37,570 nt of DNA from Lachnospiraceae bacterium. Lineage in GTDB: Bacteria; Bacillota; Clostridia; Lachnospirales; Lachnospiraceae. The notes under the pieces were generated by a model. The model saw only the letters and a program-made list of their open reading frames with translations, made no database searches and was not told the origin of the DNA. This document shows, piece after piece, positions 7,058 through 15,833 of this stretch (its first letter is position 1; the number at the start of each line of letters is the position of its first letter). Made by a program: the position numbers and the translations under genes. The DNA lies in the NCBI GenBank assembly GCA_029006155.1, contig JAQXGF010000019.1:1-37570 (forward strand). Reading direction: 5' to 3'.

Positions 7058-8588
7058 TGTAATATTAAATTCTTGATTCACCGTTTAAATTCGTGTTTGA
7101 CGATTCTTGTCTTACACGATTTGTGATATGCTTACCTTGGCTAGTGGATTCCTCCCGTTAAAGGAGGATTATTTATGTCTAAGAATAAATCATATGATCA
7201 AAAACACCTTACTACCAGCCAGCGTATCCATATCGAAAAAGGGTTGAACGATGGATTATCTTTTGCTGCCATTGCCAGAAAACTGGACAAACATCCCAGC
7301 ACCATCGCGAAAGAAGTGAAAAAATATCGTACTTTCCAGCCTCGTGAAGAGAATCCTAAAAAACCTCTTCGATGTGCACTTTTTAAGGAATGTACGATGC
7401 GTTTTCTCTGTGATGAAAAGGACTGTGTGAAAATGTGTAAGACATGTTTCGACGTAAGACTTCAGGTTTCCAAATGCAGCTATTTATGCCCGGAATATCG
7501 TGAGCCACGGTGTGAATCTATTTGTAAGGCTCCCTATGTCTGTAATCACTGTTCCAGACAGAGGACTTGCAATAAAAATAAAGCCTACTATATCGCCCAG
7601 CATGCGGACAGATCCTATCATGAACTTCTTGTTTCATGCAGGCAGGGGATCAATCAGAGTGCGGCAGATATCGCCCTGCTTGATGATCTGATTTCTCCGT
7701 TACTTGCTCAGGGACAGTCATTAGCGCATATTTATGCCTTTCATGGACATGAGATCCCTTGCTCCAGAAAAACACTTTACAACTATATCAATCAAGGTGT
7801 ATTTACTGCCAGAAATATTGATTTACGTCGTAAAGTACGTTATAAATGTAAACCAAGAAAAACTGGTACAAGGATAAGTCTGGCGGCAAAGCAATTTCGT
7901 ATTGGACGAACATATGATGATTTTCAAAAATTTATTCAGGCAAATCCGGAAGTCCCGATTGTCGAAATGGATACCGTTGAAGGTGGGAAGGATAATAGTA
8001 CACAGGCTTTTCTGACACTCTTTTTCCGTAACTGTTCTCTTATGCTTATTTTTGTATTGCAAGAAAAAACACAGGATCAAGTCATAAAAGTATTCGATTA
8101 TTTGACAGAAAAGCTTACTATAAAAGTTTTTCAAGAACTTTTTCCGGTAATTTTGACTGATAATGGAATAGAATTTCAATTTCCAGAACGAATAGAATGT
8201 AACAAAAATGGAGAAATCCGCACTAGAATTTTTTACTGTAATCCGAATTCATCCTGGCAGAAAGGACGAATTGAGAAGAATCACGAATATATTCGATATG
8301 TGATTCCAAAGGGACAGAGCTTAGATGGTTATACTCAACGAGATGCCTGTATTTTAATGAATCATATCAATAGTGAGGCAAGAGACAGCCTGAATGGCTG
8401 CACTCCATTCAGACTGTCAAAAATGCTTTTGAATAACAGGTTACATAGACTATTATGCCTTCAGGAAATATCTGCGGATCAAGTTACTTTGAAACCATGG
8501 TTACTCAAAAAATAAAGTTATAAGCAAGATGGAATCCACTGCCGAATTTAATCCTACAAAAATTTGGCATGTGGAATTTAATCTTGCA
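7058..8588 (+). mobile_element. IS30-family insertion sequence
   Basis: The element spans one transposase gene and its ends. The left end TGTAATATTAAATTC (7058-7072) and the reverse complement of the right end (8574-8588) match at 13 of 15 positions. A second copy of the right-end motif lies at 8544-8558. A perfect 10-bp subterminal inverted repeat, AGTGGATTCC at 7143-7152 and GGAATCCACT at 8531-8540, brackets the gene. No 2-3 bp target duplication is evident, so outer limits may be off by a few bases. The DNA is more AT-rich than its neighbours. It sits between merR and the second sugar ABC locus. Confidence 0.8.
7175..8515 (+). CDS. IS30-family transposase
   Basis: A 446-residue transposase. 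The N-terminal helix-turn-helix (about residues 9-50, HLTTSQRIHIEKGLNDG then IARKLDKHPSTIAKEV) binds the ends. A cysteine-rich segment follows (about 67-132, over ten Cys), perhaps a zinc fold. The catalytic RNase H-like domain shows D266 (EMDTVEG), D329 (LTDNG) and E367 (GRIEKNHE), a complete DDE triad. The start ATG follows AAAGGAGG with a suitable gap. Length and motifs look intact, so the element may be active. Codon use is more AT-rich than in the flanking sugar genes, in line with recent arrival. Confidence 0.93.
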   Translation: MSKNKSYDQKHLTTSQRIHIEKGLNDGLSFAAIARKLDKHPSTIAKEVKKYRTFQPREENPKKPLRCALFKECTMRFLCDEKDCVKMCKTCFDVRLQVSKCSYLCPEYREPRCESICKAPYVCNHCSRQRTCNKNKAYYIAQHADRSYHELLVSCRQGINQSAADIALLDDLISPLLAQGQSLAHIYAFHGHEIPCSRKTLYNYINQGVFTARNIDLRRKVRYKCKPRKTGTRISLAAKQFRIGRTYDDFQKFIQANPEVPIVEMDTVEGGKDNSTQAFLTLFFRNCSLMLIFVLQEKTQDQVIKVFDYLTEKLTIKVFQELFPVILTDNGIEFQFPERIECNKNGEIRTRIFYCNPNSSWQKGRIEKNHEYIRYVIPKGQSLDGYTQRDACILMNHINSEARDSLNGCTPFRLSKMLLNNRLHRLLCLQEISADQVTLKPWLLKK

Positions 8589-8615
8589 CGTTTATCCAGA
8601 TGCCTGTTTTTCATG

Positions 8616-8645
8616 CTTGTATACAAGAAAACAGGATCTTATAAG
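8616..8645 (+). promoter_or_regulatory. Candidate promoter with a 12-bp palindrome over the -35 box
   Basis: A perfect palindrome, CTTGTATACAAG (8616-8627), overlaps a weak -35 TTGTAT. A good -10 TATAAG (8640-8645) follows at 17 bp. Weak arms outside it (CCTGTTTT at 8603, AAAACAGG at 8628) could also form a hairpin. GTATAC-centred palindromes are common sites of GntR-family regulators. It lies about 90 bp upstream of the binding-protein gene and 28 bp past the IS end. Confidence 0.5.
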
Positions 8646-8737
8646 CTCATTATAACGCTATTTTTGTCACTCGTAAATCAAAACAAAGTGAATTAAGTCT
8701 TATAAAAACAAGGTTTGATATAAATCGAGAATTTACT

Positions 8738-9955
8738 TTGAAATTTAACGAAAAGTTTTCGACGGCAATGGCGATCGCAGTGGCAGCTTCTATGGCACTT
8801 GCAGGGACTGCACTGGCAGACGGTGACAGAGAGGTAGTGACCTTCTTTTCACAGGACGCAGGAAACGGAGCAGTAGAGGCACTGATCGAGGCATATGAGG
8901 CAGCACAGGACAAATACGAGATCAACTGGGTCGTAGCACCGAAGGATACCACCGAGGTAAAGACGATGCTGAACACCGCGCTGGCAGCAGGCAGCACCGA
9001 GTATGATGTCGTACGTATCGATACCGTATGGACCGGTGACATGGCTGGCGCAGGATACCTTGACGCACTGGATCAGAACCTGATGGCAGACGGTTTATCA
9101 CCGGCAAACTTCAATCCGGGTTCCATTCAGGCAGGTACCTACAATGCAAAGACGTATGCGATTCCGCTTTATCCGGACTGCGGACTTCTGTATTTCCGCT
9201 CCGATATCGTATCTGAGGAAGATGCAGCTACCTTAAGAAGTGGTGACTATACCTTCGAAGATCTCCTTGCTATGGCTGAAAAGTATGCAGGAGAGGGCGG
9301 CACGAAGTATGGTCTTGCGATTCAGGCAGCACAGTACGAAGGACTTGTCTGCAACGCAAATGAGTGGACTTCCAATTTCACAGATATCTCCCATGGCCTT
9401 GAGCTGATGAAGCAGGCATGTGATGCAGATTACACACCGGACGACATCCTCGTATACAAAGAGTCTAATGGTAACGATGCAATGGCAAACGGCGACGTCG
9501 TATTCCAGAGAAACTGGCCGTCAGCATGGGGTACTCTGACAGAAGAGACCAACGTTCATCCGGATCAGGTCGACATCGGATGCCTTCCGGGCGGCGCATG
9601 CATCGGCGGATGGGAAGTTGCCATCAACTCCAAGAGTGAGCACAAAGAGGGTGCTTGGGATTTCATGAAGTTCGCGACGACCGGCGAAGGCCAGGTTATC
9701 TTTGATAAGGTCGGCGGATACATTCCGGGTTACCTTGAGAACATGACCAACGAAGAGATCCTTGCATCTCATCCGATCCTTTCCAGAGAAGGAACCCAGA
9801 ATTCTCTGAACCATACGATCGCAAGACCGAGTCCTTCCCAGTACGCAGAGCTCTCTGATGCACTTCAGATCTCCATTCATAAGTATCTCTCCGGAGAGAC
9901 GGATCTGGACAGCACCGCAGCAGAAGTTGAGCAGCTGCTGAAGGATTACGAGTAA
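8738..9955 (+). CDS. Extracellular sugar-binding protein of the second CUT1 ABC transporter
   Basis: A 405-residue solute-binding protein (SBP_bac family). A signal peptide ends around AGTALADG (residue 27); there is no lipobox cysteine, which is unusual for a Gram-positive binding protein. The mature chain shows typical maltose-type features: DVVRIDTVWTGDMAGAGYLD near residue 90, a QRNWPSAWG segment and GGWEVAIN near the C-terminal third. The only suitable start is a TTG at 8738, with no clear Shine-Dalgarno sequence before it. The true start may have been damaged or lost when the IS30 element landed upstream. It heads the locus with permeases 10055-12156 and glucosidases to 18209, so alpha-glucosides are the likely ligands. 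Confidence 0.88.
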   Translation: MKFNEKFSTAMAIAVAASMALAGTALADGDREVVTFFSQDAGNGAVEALIEAYEAAQDKYEINWVVAPKDTTEVKTMLNTALAAGSTEYDVVRIDTVWTGDMAGAGYLDALDQNLMADGLSPANFNPGSIQAGTYNAKTYAIPLYPDCGLLYFRSDIVSEEDAATLRSGDYTFEDLLAMAEKYAGEGGTKYGLAIQAAQYEGLVCNANEWTSNFTDISHGLELMKQACDADYTPDDILVYKESNGNDAMANGDVVFQRNWPSAWGTLTEETNVHPDQVDIGCLPGGACIGGWEVAINSKSEHKEGAWDFMKFATTGEGQVIFDKVGGYIPGYLENMTNEEILASHPILSREGTQNSLNHTIARPSPSQYAELSDALQISIHKYLSGETDLDSTAAEVEQLLKDYE

Positions 9956-9976
9956 AACAGGCATTGTTTTGAGCAA

Positions 9977-10002
9977 GGGCTGCCATCCACAGGTGGCAGC
10001 CC
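9977..10002 (+). terminator. Hairpin after the binding-protein gene (attenuator/partial terminator)
   Basis: A perfect 9-bp stem GGGCTGCCA with TGGCAGCCC has an 8-nt loop and is followed by TTTTGCTTTCT. It lies 21 nt past the stop codon and 52 nt before the first permease gene. It should let most transcripts end after the binding-protein gene while some read on. Confidence 0.75.
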
Positions 10003-10054
10003 TTTTGCTTTCTAGGAAAAGCTTATGAACCGATGACTGAAAGGAGGAGCTGGA

Positions 10055-11305
10055 ATGAAACGGATTTCTTTGAAACAGTTTGTATTTCTCATTCCGCTGT
10101 TATTATTTATCGCAGTATTTTCTGTATATCCGATCGTGACCTCCTGTCTGTATTCGTTTTTTGATTATCGGACGAACGATCAGCAGAAGAACAAATTTTA
10201 TACCAATGAGCAGTTGAACGTATCTCTGCTGGTTGAGGACTTGCAGTACATTAACTACTATTTAAATACGGATCTTGCACTGACACAGGGCATGACCGGA
10301 AAGCCGGTCGTATCCGACGAGGACAAGGCTGAGATGACCGAGCTGATGAATACCGTCAGCGCTACGATGGAAAAGTACGATGCCAATGATGGCGTCCGGG
10401 CGTTCAAGAGTGGCGAGAAGGACGAGCTCGAGGCATTGTTTGATGACATTGAAAGTAAGCTGAATGCTTTTTATAATGAAAAGTATCCGGATGCGGAGTT
10501 CTTTAACAGAGAGAATACTCCGATCATCATGGAGAACCTGCGGACGGCTGTCGTAGAGTCCAATTACATTGGCGGCAGCAATTATTCCACCCTGATCAAA
10601 GACACCCGTTTCTGGAAAGCGCTGGCGCACACCCTGATCTTCATGTTCTGCTCCGTAGAGCTGGAGTTCTGCCTTGGTATGTGCCTGGCGCTCATCATGA
10701 ATAAGGCAATGAAGGGAATCGGACTCGTCAGAACGATCGGACTGATCCCGTGGGCGATCCCGACGGCGGTTTCCGCACTGATGTGGAGCTACATGTACGA
10801 TGGAAGCTTTGGTATCATATCAAAGATCCTCTCGGACATTGGCCTGATCGGAAAGTCGACGGACATGCTTCTGACATCGACCGGAGCGATGGCTTCCGCG
10901 ATTTTTGCCGATGTGTGGAAGACGACCCCGTACATGGCACTGCTGCTTCTGGCAGGATTGCAGAACATTGACCGTGGACTTTACGAGGCATCCGCGATCG
11001 ACGGCTGTGGTCCGGTGAAGAATTTCTTCCAGATCACCCTGCCGCTTATGAAGTCCAGCATCATGGTAGCACTGTTGTTCCGTACACTGGATTCGTTCCG
11101 TGTATACGACCTGATCGCGATCCTGACAAATGGCGGACCGGGCAACGGCACAGAGACACTTTCTGTCTATGCGTATAAGCTGATGTTTGGCCAGAGCAAT
11201 TATGGCTATGGATCTACGGTCGTTATCGGTATGTTTGTATGTGTTGCGATCATCGCAATCTTTTACGTGAAAGTACTTGGCGCAGAAGTAATCAGCAATG
11301 ACTAG
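10055..11305 (+). CDS. MalF-type sugar permease with a large extracytoplasmic loop
   Basis: A 416-residue permease. Helix 1 covers about residues 8-30. A hydrophilic, charged stretch of about 150 residues (38-185) follows before the next helices, which begin around FWKALAHTLIFMF (190-200). The EAA loop is YEASAIDGCGPVKNFF, followed by the GGPGNGTET loop. Ordinary MalF-type permeases of this family have about 290-300 residues; the additional length is the loop, which should face outside and may contact the binding protein as the P2 loop of E. coli MalF does. Start ATG 10055 follows AAAGGAGGAG. It pairs with the MalG-type product 17 nt downstream. Confidence 0.9.
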   Translation: MKRISLKQFVFLIPLLLFIAVFSVYPIVTSCLYSFFDYRTNDQQKNKFYTNEQLNVSLLVEDLQYINYYLNTDLALTQGMTGKPVVSDEDKAEMTELMNTVSATMEKYDANDGVRAFKSGEKDELEALFDDIESKLNAFYNEKYPDAEFFNRENTPIIMENLRTAVVESNYIGGSNYSTLIKDTRFWKALAHTLIFMFCSVELEFCLGMCLALIMNKAMKGIGLVRTIGLIPWAIPTAVSALMWSYMYDGSFGIISKILSDIGLIGKSTDMLLTSTGAMASAIFADVWKTTPYMALLLLAGLQNIDRGLYEASAIDGCGPVKNFFQITLPLMKSSIMVALLFRTLDSFRVYDLIAILTNGGPGNGTETLSVYAYKLMFGQSNYGYGSTVVIGMFVCVAIIAIFYVKVLGAEVISND

Positions 11306-11322
11306 GAAAGGGGGACGAACAC

Positions 11323-12156
11323 ATGAAAAACAGCTCAAAAGGTTTTAAAATTTTAATGTGGGTATTTATCATCGCGTTTTTGCTGATCAGTGTATTCCCG
11401 TTTGTCTGGATTCTGATTACCTCCTTTAAGCCGGAGGCAGAGATTCACGGATCCGGTGCGTTCAGCATCATCGCACACAACCCGACGATACAGAACTACA
11501 TCACGGTTATTGTAGATAAGCACATTCTCCGTTCGGTAAAGAACAGCTTTATCACTGCAGGCATTACGACTTTATATGTAGTCGTAGTCGCATCAATGAC
11601 AGCTTATGTCATTGCACGGTTCAAATTCAAAGGAAAAAGTATCCTGATGGGTATCATCCTTGCCGTTTCCATGTTCCCGCAGATGATCCTGATCGGACCG
11701 ATCTTCAACATGTTCTACAAGTTTAATATCCTGAATACGTACTTTATCTCCCTGGCTTACTGCACGATCACACTGCCGAGTGCGACGTGGATCATGGTAA
11801 CACACTTCAAGCAGGTCCCGCTGGCACTGGAGGAGGCGGCCAAGATCGACGGCTGCTCTTCCTGGGCGATCCTGTGGAAGATCATTTTCCCGATCGCAGC
11901 ACCGGGCGTGTTTGCGACTGCGATCATCAGCTTTATCGCAGCATGGAATGAGTACCTGCTCTCCTGTACACTGAACCAGCAGGAAAGCATGCAGTCCGTA
12001 CCGGTTCGTATCAGTTATCTGCGAGGCGAGTACACGATCTTCTGGAGTGAGATCACAGCGGCGGCGATCGTCGTCATTATCCCGACACTTTTGATGGTAC
12101 TTCTGTTCCAGAAACAGATTGTTGCCGGAATTGCAAATGGAGCAGTAAAGGAGTAA
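11323..12156 (+). CDS. Carbohydrate ABC transporter permease, MalG type
   Basis: A 277-residue permease with six predicted membrane segments. The EAA loop is LEEAAKIDGCSSWAILWKI and the C-terminus is IVAGIANGAVKE, as in other MalG proteins. The ATG at 11323 follows AAAGGGGG and is 17 nt past the partner gene. The next gene, the GH13 pseudogene, begins three bases after its stop, so transporter and hydrolase were clearly built as one operon. An ATPase is missing from the locus; a shared MsmK/UgpC-type ATPase elsewhere is expected. Confidence 0.93.
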   Translation: MKNSSKGFKILMWVFIIAFLLISVFPFVWILITSFKPEAEIHGSGAFSIIAHNPTIQNYITVIVDKHILRSVKNSFITAGITTLYVVVVASMTAYVIARFKFKGKSILMGIILAVSMFPQMILIGPIFNMFYKFNILNTYFISLAYCTITLPSATWIMVTHFKQVPLALEEAAKIDGCSSWAILWKIIFPIAAPGVFATAIISFIAAWNEYLLSCTLNQQESMQSVPVRISYLRGEYTIFWSEITAAAIVVIIPTLLMVLLFQKQIVAGIANGAVKE

Positions 12157-13833
<1,677 letters not shown>

Positions 13834-13845
13834 GACCAGAAAATA

Positions 13846-13887
13846 CAGACTGCTCGTTTGTTTATATGAATGAGCAGTCTGTTTTTT
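13846..13887 (+). terminator. Terminator after the GH13 pseudogene
   Basis: A perfect 10-bp stem CAGACTGCTC with GAGCAGTCTG has a 16-nt loop and is followed by six T. It lies 12 nt past the stop and separates the ABC operon from the intact GH13-GH31 pair. Confidence 0.85.
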
Positions 13888-13893
13888 AACGAG

Positions 13894-13952
13894 CCAAGCA
13901 AGTCCCCTGCTTCAATTGCGTGGAACAATAAGCAGTGGGTTGGGGCTTGCTT
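13894..13952 (-). repeat. Hairpin repeat family A, copy 3 (longest)
   Basis: The reverse complement of 13904-13937 matches the other two copies. This copy is extended by outer arms: AAGCAAG and CCCC pair with GGGG and CTTGCTT, and TGCTT pairs with AAGCA inside. It is a long imperfect palindrome, as expected of a miniature repeat or REP-like element. Confidence 0.7.
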
Positions 13953-14027
13953 GTATCAGGAGGAGTGCAAACTCCTTCTGATAAGCTGCGGAGCAGCTGC
14001 TCGGTTATGAGCAAGTAGCGAAGCGGA

Positions 14028-14107
14028 TTGCGAATATCCACTTTGATCTGAATAGTTGCGAATATCCACTTTGATCCGAATAATTGCGAATATTTGCTTT
14101 GATCCAG
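14028..14107 (+). repeat. 28-bp tandem repeat, about 2.9 units
   Basis: Units begin at 14028, 14056 and 14084, each opening TTGCGAATATYYRCTTTGAT. The first two differ at only two positions and the third is shortened to 24 bp. The core is shared with dispersed repeat family B. It stands directly upstream of the GH13 gene, and every unit supplies a TTGCGA that could act as a -35 box. Confidence 0.85.
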
Positions 14108-14127
14108 TATATAGGACTGTATACTGG
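14104..14127 (+). promoter_or_regulatory. Inverted repeat upstream of the intact GH13 gene (candidate operator/promoter)
   Basis: CCAGTATA and TATACTGG are perfect 8-bp arms around an 8-nt centre, ending 21 bp before the start codon. TTGCGA (14084) and TATATA (14108) at 18-bp spacing may form a promoter whose -10 is covered by the repeat, so a protein bound here would block transcription. As RNA it would be a hairpin just ahead of the ribosome site. Confidence 0.5.
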
Positions 14128-14148
14128 GAGGAAAGGAGGAGACGAAAA

Positions 14149-15825
14149 ATGGAACGCAAGTGGTGGAAGGAAGCAGTATTTTACCAGATCTACCCGATGA
14201 GCTTTCAGGACTCGAACGGAGACGGCATCGGTGATCTGAAAGGAATTACGAAGCGGCTGGATTATCTGAAGGAGCTCGGCATTGATGCGGTGTGGCTTTC
14301 TCCGTTTTACAAGTCACCGAATGATGACAATGGCTATGATATTTCGGATTACCGGGATGTGCTCACGGAATATGGTACGTTAGAGGACTTTGACGAGATG
14401 CAGCGGGAGATGCATAAGCGTGGCATCCGGCTCGTGCTCGACCTGGTCGTGAACCATACTTCGGATGAACACCCGTGGTTCGTGGAGAGCCGGAAGTCAA
14501 AGGACAATCCGTACCGCGATTATTATATCTGGCGGGATGGAAAGGACGGTGGCTATCCGAACAACTGGGATTCGCGGTTTTCCGGCCCGGCGTGGCAGTA
14601 CTGCCCGGAGACGGATCAGTATTATCTGCACCTCTACAGCCCGAAGCAGGTCGATCTGAACTGGGACAATCCAAAGGTGCGGGAAGAGATCTATGATATG
14701 ATGGATTTCTGGATGGAGCGCGGAGCGGATGGCTTCCGAATCGACGCGGCAGCAGGCTTTTCCAAGGAAGAGGGCCTTCCGGACGGCATTCCGCGCAAGC
14801 AGGCGACCGGCTGTGAGCACTATCTGAACGGGCCGCACATCCATGAGATCTACCGGGAGATGAATCAGAAGGTCTTTCAGAAATACCCGGAGATCGTGAC
14901 CGTGGGCGAGACCTTTGGCGTGACGCCGGAGGATGCCCTGAAGTATGCCGGAAACGACCGCGGTGAGCTGGATATGATCTTCCAGTTCCAGCATGTCGGG
15001 CTGGAATATACGGACGGCAATAAATTTAATCTGCATCCGATCAGGCTTTCCGAATTCAAAGCGTCGCTTTCCAGATGGCAGGTCGCCCTAGATGGAAAGG
15101 GATGGAACAGCCTGTATCTGGCGAACCATGACCAGCCGCGCAGCGTCTCGCGCTGGGGTGACGACCAGAAGTACTGGAAAGAGAGTGCAAAAATGCTGTA
15201 TACGATGCTGCTGACGATGCAGGGGACGCCGTACATCTATCAGGGCGAGGAGCTCGGTATGACGAACACGGTCTTCGAGAGTATCGACGATTTTCTGGAT
15301 ATTCAGACGCTGAATGCATGGAAGGTCTATGTGGAAGAAGGGGATGACGATCCGGAGACCTTCTTAAAGGCGGCAAAATTTATCGGGCGTGACAATGCGC
15401 GCACGCCGATCCAGTGGGATGATTCAAAAAATGCGGGCTTTACGACCGGGACACCATGGATGCGGGTGAATCCGAACTATACCTGGCTGAATGCAGAGGC
15501 AGAGCTGGCCGATCCGGATTCCATTTTCCACTATATCCAGAAGCTCATCGCACTGCGCCATGAGAGTCTGGTAGCGGTGTACGGCAACTTTACCGAGTAC
15601 GAGCCGGAAAATGAAGCACTCTACCTTTATAATCGGAAGCTGGACGGTCAGAACCTGTTTGTCGCATTGAATTTTACCGGGGAGGAGCAGAAGCTGACCG
15701 TACCGAAGGAGATTCTGGAAGCGCAGAAAAAGAGTAAGCTGTATGTTTCAAATTACGACAACGATGGCGTGATTTGTGATAGAATGATAAGACCATATGA
15801 AGCCATTGTATACGAATGGGAATAG
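14149..15825 (+). CDS. GH13 alpha-glucosidase (oligo-1,6-glucosidase/maltase group)
   Basis: A 558-residue cytoplasmic GH13 enzyme of the usual length for this group. Region I is DLVVNHTSDEHPW (98-110), region II GADGFRIDA with nucleophile Asp199, region III TVGETFG with acid/base Glu254, and region IV LANHDQPR with Asp328. The Asp-rich [12 protein letters not shown] near residue 21 is typical. The residue after the nucleophile is Ala, which in this group goes with alpha-1,4 rather than alpha-1,6 preference. The start (MERKWWKE) follows GGAGGAAAGGAGG; the frame is open 31 codons further up, but that part is the tandem repeat. It is followed 8 nt later by the GH31 gene. Confidence 0.95.
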   Translation: MERKWWKEAVFYQIYPMSFQDSNGDGIGDLKGITKRLDYLKELGIDAVWLSPFYKSPNDDNGYDISDYRDVLTEYGTLEDFDEMQREMHKRGIRLVLDLVVNHTSDEHPWFVESRKSKDNPYRDYYIWRDGKDGGYPNNWDSRFSGPAWQYCPETDQYYLHLYSPKQVDLNWDNPKVREEIYDMMDFWMERGADGFRIDAAAGFSKEEGLPDGIPRKQATGCEHYLNGPHIHEIYREMNQKVFQKYPEIVTVGETFGVTPEDALKYAGNDRGELDMIFQFQHVGLEYTDGNKFNLHPIRLSEFKASLSRWQVALDGKGWNSLYLANHDQPRSVSRWGDDQKYWKESAKMLYTMLLTMQGTPYIYQGEELGMTNTVFESIDDFLDIQTLNAWKVYVEEGDDDPETFLKAAKFIGRDNARTPIQWDDSKNAGFTTGTPWMRVNPNYTWLNAEAELADPDSIFHYIQKLIALRHESLVAVYGNFTEYEPENEALYLYNRKLDGQNLFVALNFTGEEQKLTVPKEILEAQKKSKLYVSNYDNDGVICDRMIRPYEAIVYEWE

Positions 15826-15833
15826 GAGGAGCT

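Noticed and set aside
7058..8588. Larger mobile island or prophage around the transposase
   Set aside because: Only one IS30 gene with its ends is seen; no integrase, phage or conjugation genes flank it.
14028..14107. CRISPR array
   Set aside because: The 28-bp units are directly adjacent with no spacers, and no cas genes are present.
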